DNA from: Stromatinia cepivora
Lineage: Eukaryota; Ascomycota; Leotiomycetes; Helotiales; Sclerotiniaceae
Reading direction: 5' to 3'
NCBI GenBank assembly: GCA_014898415.1
Contig: RCTD01000023.1
Span: forward strand, 434,001-498,000
DNA: 64,000 nt
Shown here: in pieces, positions 45,967 through 56,758 of the stretch
How the letters are laid out: each line of letters starts with the position of its first letter
Position numbering within the stretch: position 1 is the first letter of the stretch
Program-made: the position numbers and the translations under genes
Notes under the pieces: generated by a model
Databases searched by the model: none
The model's input: only the letters and a program-made list of their open reading frames with translations
What the model was told of the DNA's origin: nothing

Positions 45967-46562
45967 TTCGACATTGTAATATATACGATCATTGATTTTG
46001 TAGGTAGATACTATATTGGGTTCTGTAATCTATATATATTTATTTAATATTTGATCAATTGTGTAAAACTATCCTTTCCCTTTCAATTGTATCTTTATTT
46101 GTTTGAATTATTGTTTATGATTATTTTGATCGAATTTCGAAGGATTGTTTGATTTTGATATTATAAAGGTTTCTTATTGTTTGATAAATATCAAAGATAA
46201 TCTTCAGATTTTTAAAATGATCTTAAAAAAGGATATATAGCAAATAAATTCAAAATAATAAAGAAATATAAAAATAAAATAATAAAAGAATTTGTAAGAT
46301 TGTATTATAATGTATTTTCTTGTAGCTATGCGAATTTGCTTTTTGTTTCTATTATAATTCTGTATCGGTATTGTATAGATTACTTTCCGCTCTGGTTTAT
46401 AATGTTGTGAATTATAAGTTGTGTTGTTATATTTCAATTCTACTTCAATAGTATTATATAAAAACTCTGATTTTCATTTTGTTTTATTTCTATTAGTTAT
46501 ACTAATCCTTTCTCGATTTGCTTTGTTTTCTAATTATTATTATGCAATCGGATTTTATAATC

Positions 46563-46728
46563 TATTAACTTTTGGTACAGGAAATAATAGTATTGTTGAT
46601 TATATAGGTTGAACTAAGGATTTATAATTCTAATAGGAGTAGAATTGAGGTTATCCCCAAATATGGTCTGTGCATTATTGTGGTCTTGTGACCTCAATTC
46701 TAATCCTATGATGGCCTCATTTCCAACA
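46563..46728 (-). repeat. 5' LTR of inner Copia element
   Basis: 166 bp, the right-hand copy. Compared with 41248-41413, the mismatches I can align are transitions. Confidence 0.9.
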
Positions 46729-47065
46729 AAATGTATTAAAACAAAATAATAAGATTATTTTTATTGTACAAAAATGAAGATATTCTTTTATATTTCTTAA
46801 TCAAATAAAAGAGATGGTGATATATTATCATTTGATAGAAACTGAATTTCGACAAATACATCGAAGATTCAAATATCTTTTTATATGAAAACTTATCAAT
46901 ATATTCAATCGTGTAGAGTATATAGATATTGATTTTCAGACAATCGAGAAACTCAACAAAATATATAAATATTATCAACTTCATACAAAATCCCCAAAAT
47001 ATTTCAAATTTATAATAAAAAATAATATCGAATTCAATTATTCAATCATTCTGGATATATTCTAT

Positions 47066-47350
47066 ATGGAAGGAAAACCTATTCTTTATATCATCAATGA
47101 AGCTACTATATACAATACTACTATATTTGTACGAAATATAAATACAAAGATAATTTGGAATATAATTCGGAAATACTGGATTGATATATATCTTGACCTA
47201 TTAGATCATATATTTTATAATACAGGTACGAATTTTATATCGATTGAATTTCAACAAAAGGCAAAAACTCTTCAAATCGATATTCGCGAAATCCTTATAG
47301 AAGCTTACAATGTAATTAATAAAATCGAAAGATTTTATATATCTATATAA
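47066..47350 (+). pseudogene. Integrase remnant, outer Copia
   Basis: A 94-codon stretch matching the catalytic core of fungal Copia integrases (ILYIINEAT; IFYNTGTNFISIEFQQKA). At both positions where the family has catalytic Asp, Asn is now read, which is the coding effect expected from G-to-A RIP. Confidence 0.8.
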
Positions 47351-49135
47351 CGATTATATAAAATATTCAAGAAAGAATTAAAAGATAAGAATCTCGAAAA
47401 AGAAGCTATTTTATAGATAGTAATCAAAATAATGAATGATATTGTAAAACTAAATGACTTCGTTCCAATTCTTTTTATATATAGAGTATATCCCCGAATA
47501 ATCTTGTATGATCTATTTTCCTAATTGATTATAAAACGAATACAAATATATCAATAAATAATGAAAGAGATTCAAAAAATTTAAGCAAAGTGTGTGATAC
47601 AAGATTCATTTGATATTAGAAATAGCCTAGATATGTATAAAATATTAAAACTATTTTTAAATTCATTAATATAAATATAAAAAGAAAAGAAAGGATGGAC
47701 AGAACCCTACAGATTGATTGCAATTACAAATCAAAACTGTATAATCGATTTCCTTTATGATCTTATAGAATTTTGTATAATAATTGTTAAACCATTTTAT
47801 AAGGATATATATAAAAAATTATTCCCAATAGAAAATTCATTTCCGATAACCCTCCCAAATCCAGAAAATCCGTCACTTTTAGAGAATTTATTATTTTTAA
47901 TGATTTTTTCTATTCCTTTAGATCAAGGTTAAGAGATAAACAAATCTGAAAGGAAATGTATACAATTTAGTATTAAGAAAGAAAGAATAGCCAATCCTAT
48001 GTTTTATATATTAATACAAATCGAAATCTTTAGAATATTATCTTTATAAAAGGTACAAGAAACAAATAATAAATACAATTAATTAATTACTGCAATTCGA
48101 GATAATCAAGATTTATCAAAAGCATTTATCACGAAAAAGAAATAAAAAGCATTGGATCTTACAATTGATCTTCATACAAAAGAGATTATTACAATTGAAG
48201 GACAACTATTTGAAACTTCACAAATACAAAAGATCGATAATTTAATTATAAAAGATATTTTCGAATTCGTTAAATACAATTCCTTTATATATACCAGGAG
48301 ATTATTCAATTTATATTTTATAAATGAAATTAAAGAATATACAACAAATTCCCTGTACAAAAAATCATGTTTAATCATTCAAGTATATAATGATTCTGGA
48401 AAAGAAACAATATTGATATAAGCACCTATAATCTAAAGATCAAATTAAAGAATCATTATGGCTCTAACTTCAATATTAGAACTAATAAATATCAAGTTTA
48501 TAATACGAAATGTTATGCAGGCGTATATATAATCAAAAATACCTCTGAATCACGTCATACTAGTAAATTTATCAAAAGAATTTTAAGGTAAATATACAAA
48601 GGGTATAATCATAATAATCAAAAAGCTATTATACGGTATCACAGAAACAAGAATACATTGATGGGCAATCTATTGGAAATATTATCAAAAGAGATTGAAT
48701 ATAATTATATCATTATATAACCCCTACTTATTAATCTCGGATTCAAAAAATGTATAATTCGAAATTGTAGAAATACAAATAGACAATACTTTTATTCTTA
48801 CAAATAAATAATTCCTAAAATTAGAAAACAAAGAATTGATTAATACAAATATCAAAACCAAACCAAAAGAACACTTTACAAATAATACCCCGCTAATATT
48901 CAATAGATATACAATACAACATACAGAAAATGATCTTATATTTATATAAAAAGATTAAAAAAAGAAAATCGGAAAGATTAACAATTCAGAGTAATATTGG
49001 GAATAAAAAGCTAAAAAAATATATATTGCTATAATTTGTTAATTAGAAGTATTATACAATTTATCAATTGCTGTATAATATCAAGATTCATCAAACAAAA
49101 ACATCAAATTACTCAATAAAAAACTAAATTAACAA

Positions 49136-49570
49136 ATGAAAAATCTTAATCGAAATCTTTGCTTTATTCCTTTTGAAAAAGATTATATGAAGCTATTCGT
49201 TTTTGTTGATAGATCCTTTGCTAATAATAAGGATTTGAACAATCAAATAGAATTCGTCATTTTGCTTACAAATAAAAATATATTAAACGAAAACACCTTC
49301 AAAATAAAAGATAATATTATTTATTATAATAATACAAAAAGTAAAAAAGTTATATATAGCATATTAATATTCGAGATATATAAAATAGTAATAGAAATAG
49401 ATATCGATCTTGTAATACGATTTACCTTACAAATTGTTATCTTACAATTCGATATCCCTGATATTCCAATTATTATATATATTAATTTATATTCATTATA
49501 CAAATACTTTGTTAAATTAGGTACAACAAAAAAGAAAAGATTAATGATCGATATCATAGTACTTCGATAA
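49136..49570 (+). pseudogene. RNase H remnant, outer Copia
   Basis: 144 codons with FVDRSFANNKDLNNQIEFVILL, corresponding to the Copia RNase H segment (FxDASFAxxxDxxSQxG). Position just before the 3' LTR fits. Confidence 0.8.
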
Positions 49571-50822
49571 TCATACGAACAAAGAGAATTGACAAAAATG
49601 AGATGGATCAATAGATTCGATAATATTATTGATACAATAATAAAAACTAATCTTAATAATAACTTAAAAAAGTTTATTAATACAAATACTCTCGAAATAT
49701 ATATAAAGGAATAAATAAAACGAGAAATTTATATAAAGATCGATTAGATCTTTGTATAAACCAAAATTGATATAAGGATATAATATTAATCATTTTTATA
49801 TTTCATATTTTATTTTCAAAAATTGCAAAAAGAAAATTTTTCATTCTGATTTCATTTTCTAAATCAAAAGATAAAAATACTCAAATATTATACAAATCAA
49901 TCAATAACGAAAGGTTCCTTTACAAAATTAGAACTAAGCAAGAGAGGCTTCTTTACTGAAGAAGGAGGAATGGAATTTCGATCGGGAGAAGTGCAAAAAG
50001 GAAGAAATGGATTAGATCGATTAACAGGATTAATATACAGATAATCTGAATATATATAACAAATCCCATAATTATACCATTTATAATTCCTATAATTGTT
50101 CCCGAAATGCTTTTTTACACAATAATATTCAGGAAAAGAAATCAGCTTTCAATAATGACATTTTCTATAAGATTTCTCAATCAAAATATTCCGATTCTAT
50201 ATCAAAAGATTATTGATATATAAAGTATATATCGATCATATTTGAACAAATATAATACAATTTCATATAAATAGAATAGGATGTCCTGGTATAACCAGAA
50301 TAACAAGTTGAAGAGTATTGTAACAATAAAGAACAAACTCCTTGTTATCGATCGGGAGAATAGGATTTTGATTCGACTGAACCAAAGTATTCGCAGTATT
50401 ATATAATTGAAGAATCCTATTGTACAAAGAATCAATATATTATAAATAATACAAACTTTATAGTAAATACAGAGTAAGATCTCAATACAATCAATTGTTC
50501 TGTAATTGATATAAAATATATATTTTCGAAAATTCGGCAAATACAATCTTCAATAGCTTTATAATCATCAATACAATCCCGAAATCAGAAATATCAATTA
50601 AATCGATTGAAAAATATATACAGGATGAAAAGCTTCTGTTTCAATGAAATTGAAGGACATAAATATTGGATGTTTGATTGATTTGAAAAAAGAATTCATT
50701 ATGCTCGTTTGAATAGAAAATGGATACAAAGATCGAACTAATGATTAAATAGCTACCCGTATTCCAATAATCAATCTGATTCGTATATATAGCATTTCGT
50801 ATGAAAAAGAAAGTTAAGTTTA

Positions 50823-51008
50823 TATTGAAACATATAACTAACGAAATATATAATACCATCATATATTTCCCTTATATCGTAAATGGGATAATAGCATCTA
50901 TATAGATTAATAGAACCCCATTATACAAAAGGGTTAGACAAAATAATAAAACCATCTTTACCCCATACGCACTTTGTGTATACACCCCCTTACAAAGTCT
51001 GTCCAACA
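50823..51008 (+). repeat. 3' LTR of outer Copia element
   Basis: 186 bp aligned to 38698-38881 base by base from TATTGAAAC to GTCCAACA; the two CACGTG sites of the 5' copy are mutated here. Confidence 0.85.
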
Positions 51009-51013
51009 ATACA

Positions 51014-51547
51014 GGATACTCTTCTTATATGAAATTTGTGAGAAAAATTAGATTATGGAGGAAATTAAATGTGGTGTTGGGATTATGGAAGTAGTGGAGG
51101 GGAGAAATCGCAGAATAAGTGGTTAGAAAGGCCGTGAGAAAGGGAGCCGAGAAATGAAGGGGGTTTTATATGGGAGGAAGATGGTGTGGTCAATGAAGTT
51201 AGGCAGGTTGAAGTATAATGTTCGTTTTAAGGGCATCGTCATAAAACAAACACGCATCATTTGGTCGCTTGAAAATGGGGAAAGATTGAAGAGAATATTA
51301 CATTGAATGTGACAGTATGCCAGATTATGATATGAAAAGCTATCAAAGAAAAACTAATAAAAGTATTGTCGTTATCATTAATGGAAATAGATATAAAATG
51401 AGCAAGGAAATTATCGAGGTCAAGCTTCTTGTCCATCTTGGTGACCCGTATTACTTAAATACTCATGCCCAACTTGTATATTTTAGTAATTTGTCGAAGA
51501 ATTCCTCCCACGCCGACTTAAAATTCTGCCGGTGGAAAATGTTGTCA
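51014..51547. other. Island margin, nothing clear
   Basis: GC content returns to normal. An 84-codon plus frame (51317-51571) has no domain and overlaps the end of the ankyrin-type gene. Confidence 0.4.
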
Positions 51548-54333
51548 TTAGACAGACAGGAGAAACGTTGAATATTCTTCATCCTCTTCCACCTCCGCCT
51601 CCCTTACCTTATGAAACGGACACCCTAAGCTCGTCTGCAGAGCAGAAATTGCTTCTTTGTATTCGCGCTGAGTAGCATAATATGTACCAACTTCACCACA
51701 GCTTGAACAGACCCATCCATCGATATCCTGGAACTTAATGATATCTTCCCCCCACTCCCGATATATATCTTTAACGGCGCTGGCAAATGTGCCCCCACTC
51801 TTTAATCTCTTCAATTTGTGTAGCAGAAGATCCCAGGACACTTCTTTAGCCATTTTCGTGACGTAATTCTTGCAATCTGGTTGCCTACACAGGAAACAAG
51901 GCGGACGTGTCACAGGCCCAAATAATAAATCAAACAATTTGTAGGCTGTCGAGACTCCAACCATGGGCGACGGCTGAACCATATCGTATCTCATTGCGAA
52001 CAAAACAAGATTTGTTAATACCTAGACGTCGCAGTGTGATTCTGAATCTGAAGAATGCAGCCGATGATCGCAAAGCTAGTATTGTCATTGTGGTAGCGCC
52101 TGTCATCAGGGAAGATAGTCGGCGTGGATTCACGGACTAAAGGGCAATGGATAAAGAAGCCATGGCTCATCAAATGATTAATGAGGCGTGTTTGATCGGA
52201 TATTTTCATCCTGAAGGAAATAATGGAAAATATAATGTTTTTGGTCAAATCTTCCATTGCCTCACGACCGCGTGACTTAACAAGATAGTCAATGGCGTCT
52301 ATACTCCCGAGAATATTGCGTGTTCTAACTAACAAGAATATTCCGCTTGTACGTTCCCTCCGTAGTAATTAAGCTCTTCCCGAACCAAAGCGAAAACCCA
52401 ACAAAAGAGTGCGACACGATTGGGTCCATGGTGACATATATTGCCGGGACATCTCCTATCAACTATTCGACGTAGCCATAGTCTCGCAGGACAACTCAGG
52501 TCCTCATTGCTATTGAATTGGTCAACAAACATCTTTAGCATTTCTAACTGGATTTCGCACGGGACTGGGGTAATTTTTGCAGTATCGAGAACACCGCTGC
52601 CATACTTGGGCCAGCCAAGTGTTTCCCTAGACATAATAGCATGAGATCCAAGACCACTGTTTACTTTTGTCAGAAAGAATTCGCCAATGTATAGTGTGAC
52701 ACGTGTATAGAGCTTAACCTACTCGCAACTATGTTTCGTGCTTCCACATCAGCCCCTTTTCTCATAAGAAATTTGCATGTATCAAGTCTTCCGGCCAATG
52801 CTACTATCTGGAATCCCCAAGGAGAAATCTTCGTCAGTAAAATGAACAGGTATATTTAAGGATGAATCTTTCAGCATTTAACTTTATTCCCGCGCGGATG
52901 AACCGCTCGTAGACTTTTCGAAGGAGAAGGTGGTGTGAAACGAGTGAACATTGAGAAGTAATAGGACGTACCATTAGAGGCGTTTCTCCATAAGAATCGG
53001 TATCCCATGGCGAAGCAAGCCCCTTTTCAAACAGAAGATTAATGGCTTCAGTTCGCCCCTCCCAACATAGTTTGAAGATTATCGCATTATCCGGAACGGC
53101 CGTATATGCTCTCAATGCGTGTTCGATCGTTCCAGGTGACTTTGAAAGAGCGATTTTGAGCCCAAATCTGACGCCGCATAGTTGCAGAAATCGGGAAGGG
53201 TGTAAGGTGATGGTGGTTCGCACCTTGCATGTGTCATCGGCAAAGAACATAGTAATTATGCGAAGGTAAATTGTTCCAAAGGGGCGTGTTAAATGGTAGA
53301 GAAGCTGTGCTCTGGATGGTCTAGAGGAACAGCCTTCCTCCGCGGAGTAGCACTTTTGCCTCTCTCAAAATGGTTCGACAATTCAGAAAAATGCTAAATT
53401 CGTTGCTTCTTCGAAACTGAGTCTAATGACGGGATTCTTAGTACCGCATGCATTTTTTTTAATAGTCTGGGCTTCTTTTTTTAGTGCGTCAAGGTGCTCA
53501 TTCATATCACATGGCTCTTTTGATATGGTTTCGACAATTATTGCCGCCCGCTTCTGCAGTTCGAGCTTCATGTCAGACATGTTCTTCATGAGCTGCTATT
53601 GATAGTTGAATATCTTTATGGTTAGGCGTCTAGATTTGTTAGAACTTATCAGACATGCAAGCAAGAAAGTACTAACTGAGAGGAATTCTGTCGAGCCAGA
53701 ATCAACGTCATTTTTGCAGAATTTAATTTCGACTGTAACTCTTGTAGCTTCTCCGTCTTTATAACTGTCCTCAAGGCGCGCCATTTTTTGCCCATAGGGG
53801 TAGGGTCTGTCTTTGGGGATACTATCCTTTGACTTAGACGATTGAGAGATTCAGGGACCTCGGGAGCATAGTTGAAGAGCCTCGAGCCTCAATCATCAAG
53901 TCCGAGTGGAACATAAACTGATTTTCCTCCAATCGGATATCATCAATGTCTGATATGGCATGTAAATCTTTGTGTATCACTCGAACACCGTGACGGGCTA
54001 CTTGAATAGAATCACAGAGTACACAGGCTTTTTTGATACCGCCTGCAAGCTGAATGGCAAGGCCGAGACCGAGACTACGCTCGATACTCCAGAAAGCACC
54101 TCCATAATATTGAATGATTCTTGAGGTGCTGCAACAATAGGCAAGAATTATTTCAGAGACTTTTACCACTGGCAGAAGTTTATGGCAGTGTTTTTCAATC
54201 AATGAGGTGAGTTGCAACTGCGAACTTGGATAGTAATAGTAAGTACAAGATAGTCAGGCTTAGTGCAACGCTCCAACAAATGGGTGTAGTTAATACATAC
54301 ATATGCGATCAGCCACTCATATGGCAGTGACAT
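51548..54333 (-). CDS. Ankyrin/STAND-like fungal protein gene, model incomplete, possibly broken
   Basis: Several minus-strand segments together resemble fungal ankyrin proteins with the common N-terminal helical domain: MSLPYEWLIAYVC (54333), a segment to RLEENQF, NYAPEVPESLNRLSQRI..GKKWRALRTVIKTEKLQELQ (about 53877-53662), a coiled part (LMKNMSDMKLELQKRA..), then ankyrin-like ALLFEKGLASPWDTDSYGETPLM and LDTCKFLMRKGADVEARN (about 53080-52730). The C-terminal part has two Cys-rich knots (PCFLCRQPDC; VCSSCGEVG) and ends at 51548. Joining needs either a 38-nt intron or a frameshift near 53885-53920, a weak intron or two TGA codons at 53385-53368, and another break near 52330. Lying 0.5 kb from the RIP island, it could be mutated. 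Role, if intact, would be protein interaction or self/non-self sensing; that is speculation. Confidence 0.5.
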
Positions 54334-54999
54334 TTGTACGAATATGAGGTTCAATAGGCGTAGCCCGCTTCTGTGCTGCAGCTCACTCAAGCCATCCTTT
54401 GAAAGCCAGCTAGATTTATGGAGGAGAGAACAAGGAAGAAACGACTTTGCTACCTATCGCTTGAAACCCAAATCTCTATATGTCTTTAGTGTTTTCATAC
54501 TTGCATCTAAAACAAGACAGAGATTCAACTTTGAATGTCTTTATTGTTGCATGCCATCACTCTATCTCACATTTTTCATTCCTACTCTTCGATTCACGAT
54601 TGCAATTGGCTAATAGGCCACAAAATTTGAGCAAAAAGTTTGGCTGTACGCCTACAAATCCGCGTTAAATCCAACCTTGATTAGTATACTTTGCAACTTT
54701 GCATAGCATGGCATCACCCGAGATGTTGAAGTTGTGCTCTTTTTTTGGTGAAACTAGAACAATTCAATTTAGCCGAACACTTTAGCACGACCGCGAATTT
54801 TTGAGCACTGATGAATTATGTAATCAAAGGGCCAAACGAGAAAGAGCCTGGAAGCCTTGCTTTCAAACGAATAAACCTTGACATGTCATTATTACTATCT
54901 TGCAAAGAAGACTACCGGTACGAGTTTCGTTCATATTTATTATTTGCGACAACATGCCGCAACACGAAGACACTTAGGAAGAATGCGAAATAATTAGGA
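54334..54999. other. Intergenic, nothing seen
   Basis: Upstream of the ankyrin-type gene; only short random frames. Confidence 0.5.
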
Positions 55000-55600
55000 T
55001 CATGATGCTAATGGTAAAGTCTTTTCTCTAAAGCTTTCGCCGCTTCTCACAATCGCACATGCCAGCGTTTCGAACATCGCGATAGGCACATTCCGAGACG
55101 ATGGCTCCCCTGAACACTTCTTCAATATAGTTATGTGCAGGTCGACCGCTTGGATTTTAAATTCATTTTTCGCTATTGGCAGCATTAGTCGCGGCTCATA
55201 CACTATCTGAGAATCGACAATAAGCAATATCTATGGTGGTATGTCATTCTGTACACCGCGGCAGGCAGTATCTACAATCATCTCCGTATATGCCTCTGCG
55301 TATGCAGATACTTCTTTCAAAACAACAACGATAGTTTCCTATATGATGGTTTCAATTACTTTTCTGCGGTTAGCTTGAAACGCTGAAAGTTGTCTTCACC
55401 CCTCACTAATAGTTGAGACTGCGAATTGATGGAAGGAAGTGGCTGATATCTGTCGGCATGGGCGGACCAAAGGATTATTTGTGAATATGCCATACCTAAT
55501 GAGTCCTTGATATGCTTGAACGAACTCTCAGCACGCCAACTTCGACACCAGCACCCTTGATATTCGCAAGATGTCAATAGTGGTCGTTACTTTAACAAGG
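55000..55600 (-). pseudogene. Coding remnant with in-frame TAG codons
   Basis: One minus-strand frame reads RRKVIETII, TAG, ETIVVVLKEVSAYAEAYTEM..DIPP, TAG, ILLIVDSQIVYEP.. to the stop at 55000, about 130 residues of helical, protein-like sequence broken by two TAG codons. Further upstream another frame (55577-55356) may be its 5' exon. No family recognised. TAG can arise from CAG or TGG by the C-to-T/G-to-A changes that affect the adjacent island. Confidence 0.4.
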
Positions 55601-56758
55601 CTGAAGTTGGCATATGTCTTACTGTTAAATGCCTCGCCGGATTATGATTAGGTTTTTAACGATCCTGTGCTGTTCGAACCTACCTGATTCCAAATAAGTA
55701 CTGGTTTGCAGACCACCAGACTTTTTGACATGACGGCCGTTTCTGGGTGATATAAAGCACTCGTTATCCTTACCCATATACTGAGCCTCTCACAAAGCTC
55801 TAACCTTGACTGCCCCAACAACGACATTCATGGCCCACTGAAGGTGCTTGATGTTATCGGTCATTTATCATAGATGTTATCATCATTCACATCCATTTCT
55901 AGGACGATCCCGCCGAGTAATCCAAAAGCCACAAGATATACAACGGCGGAGCTCCCGGATTACTGTCTACGTTTCGAACACTGGGTTATTTATCTTTGGC
56001 AGAAGAGTTGCAGGAGAGTTCGCTCCTAACTACACCGGGGACATTCTTTGCACACATGGGCGTGGAATAATTGAGGGTTAGACTCCCTTGACCCTCGCGC
56101 AGAAGCAACTATATTGGCATGGCCATATTGATGATAATTTCCTTTACTTTTGCTTGTTATATTTGCGTTTTTAACGCATCGTAGATAGAACTTTGCATAC
56201 TTTGCGTGACTTCGAAATTGTAAACGCGGTTTGGATACCGATGCATGGAACTTGGAAGGAAGGACACATATCTCGATAATCTGCTCACTCGGCGTCGGAC
56301 GATTCTTTCATTATTTCACCTCTATGGAACAACGAGTGTGGTGGGTTCTTTCTTACAATATCAATTGTTTGGGCATTCACAGATTATGGTATATGGATCT
56401 AACACCCCAGGAACACCTTTATCGGACTCAACTCAATTCAGCAGCAGAACCCCACGACCACCATAACAAATACCTAGGCAAGTCATACAATCAGATTCAG
56501 ATAGGTAATGTAACACCAAAAAACCCCTACCAAATTTTTATTTCATCTTCATCTTCATCTTATACTTTTCAATTGTCTTCAAGATTTTTATAACTTCTTT
56601 TCCTCAAAATTCATTTCATTATTCAATTCAATTCAGACATTTTCATCTTGAATCCTTTTGTGTCGCATTGTATGGTTTAATGCCAATCCATCGACTCAAT
56701 TCTCGCTAAGCCTAAAGAAGCGCGCCACTTTAGCAAAATCATCGACATTGCCTCAATT
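55601..56758. other. Upstream region of the CTK1-type gene
   Basis: No supported gene. The last 250 bp are C/T-rich with (ATTTC/ATTCA)-type repeats, usual for a fungal promoter and leader. Confidence 0.5.

Larger units (their letters stand above)
41243..46733 (-). mobile_element. Inner Copia-type LTR retrotransposon inserted in the outer one
   Basis: The 5481-bp element (41248-46728) lies on the minus strand. It has two 166-bp LTRs at 41248-41413 and 46563-46728 (ends TGTTAAC/TATTAAC and TTCCAATA/TTCCAACA). Target repeats AAATA/AAATG differ by one G-to-A transition. Reading from the right, domain debris comes in Copia order: gag (45966-45730), the protease/integrase spacer (45054-44872) and reverse transcriptase with YIDDIV (42549-42241). 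Being wholly inside 38698-51008, it inserted after the outer element. Every long frame is cut by TAA/TAG. Confidence 0.9.
38693..51013 (+). mobile_element. Outer Copia-type LTR retrotransposon (nested host element)
   Basis: The 12,311-bp element (38698-51008) is flanked by the 5-bp duplication ATACA (38693-38697, 51009-51013). LTRs of 184 and 186 bp lie at 38698-38881 and 50823-51008; the left one runs TGTTGG..CCAACA. Removing the inner insertion leaves about 6.8 kb, a normal Copia size. Plus-strand coding debris is in the Copia order: a gag-like region (about 39500-41200), integrase (47066-47350), then RNase H (49136-49570). The differences I can align between its LTRs are transitions in both directions, as expected of RIP. 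All genes are destroyed. Confidence 0.88.

Noticed and set aside
38411..50862. Numerous 60-145 codon frames in the AT-rich island
   Set aside because: Apart from the listed retroelement remnants they are Ile/Tyr/Asn/Lys-rich by composition only, with no motif.
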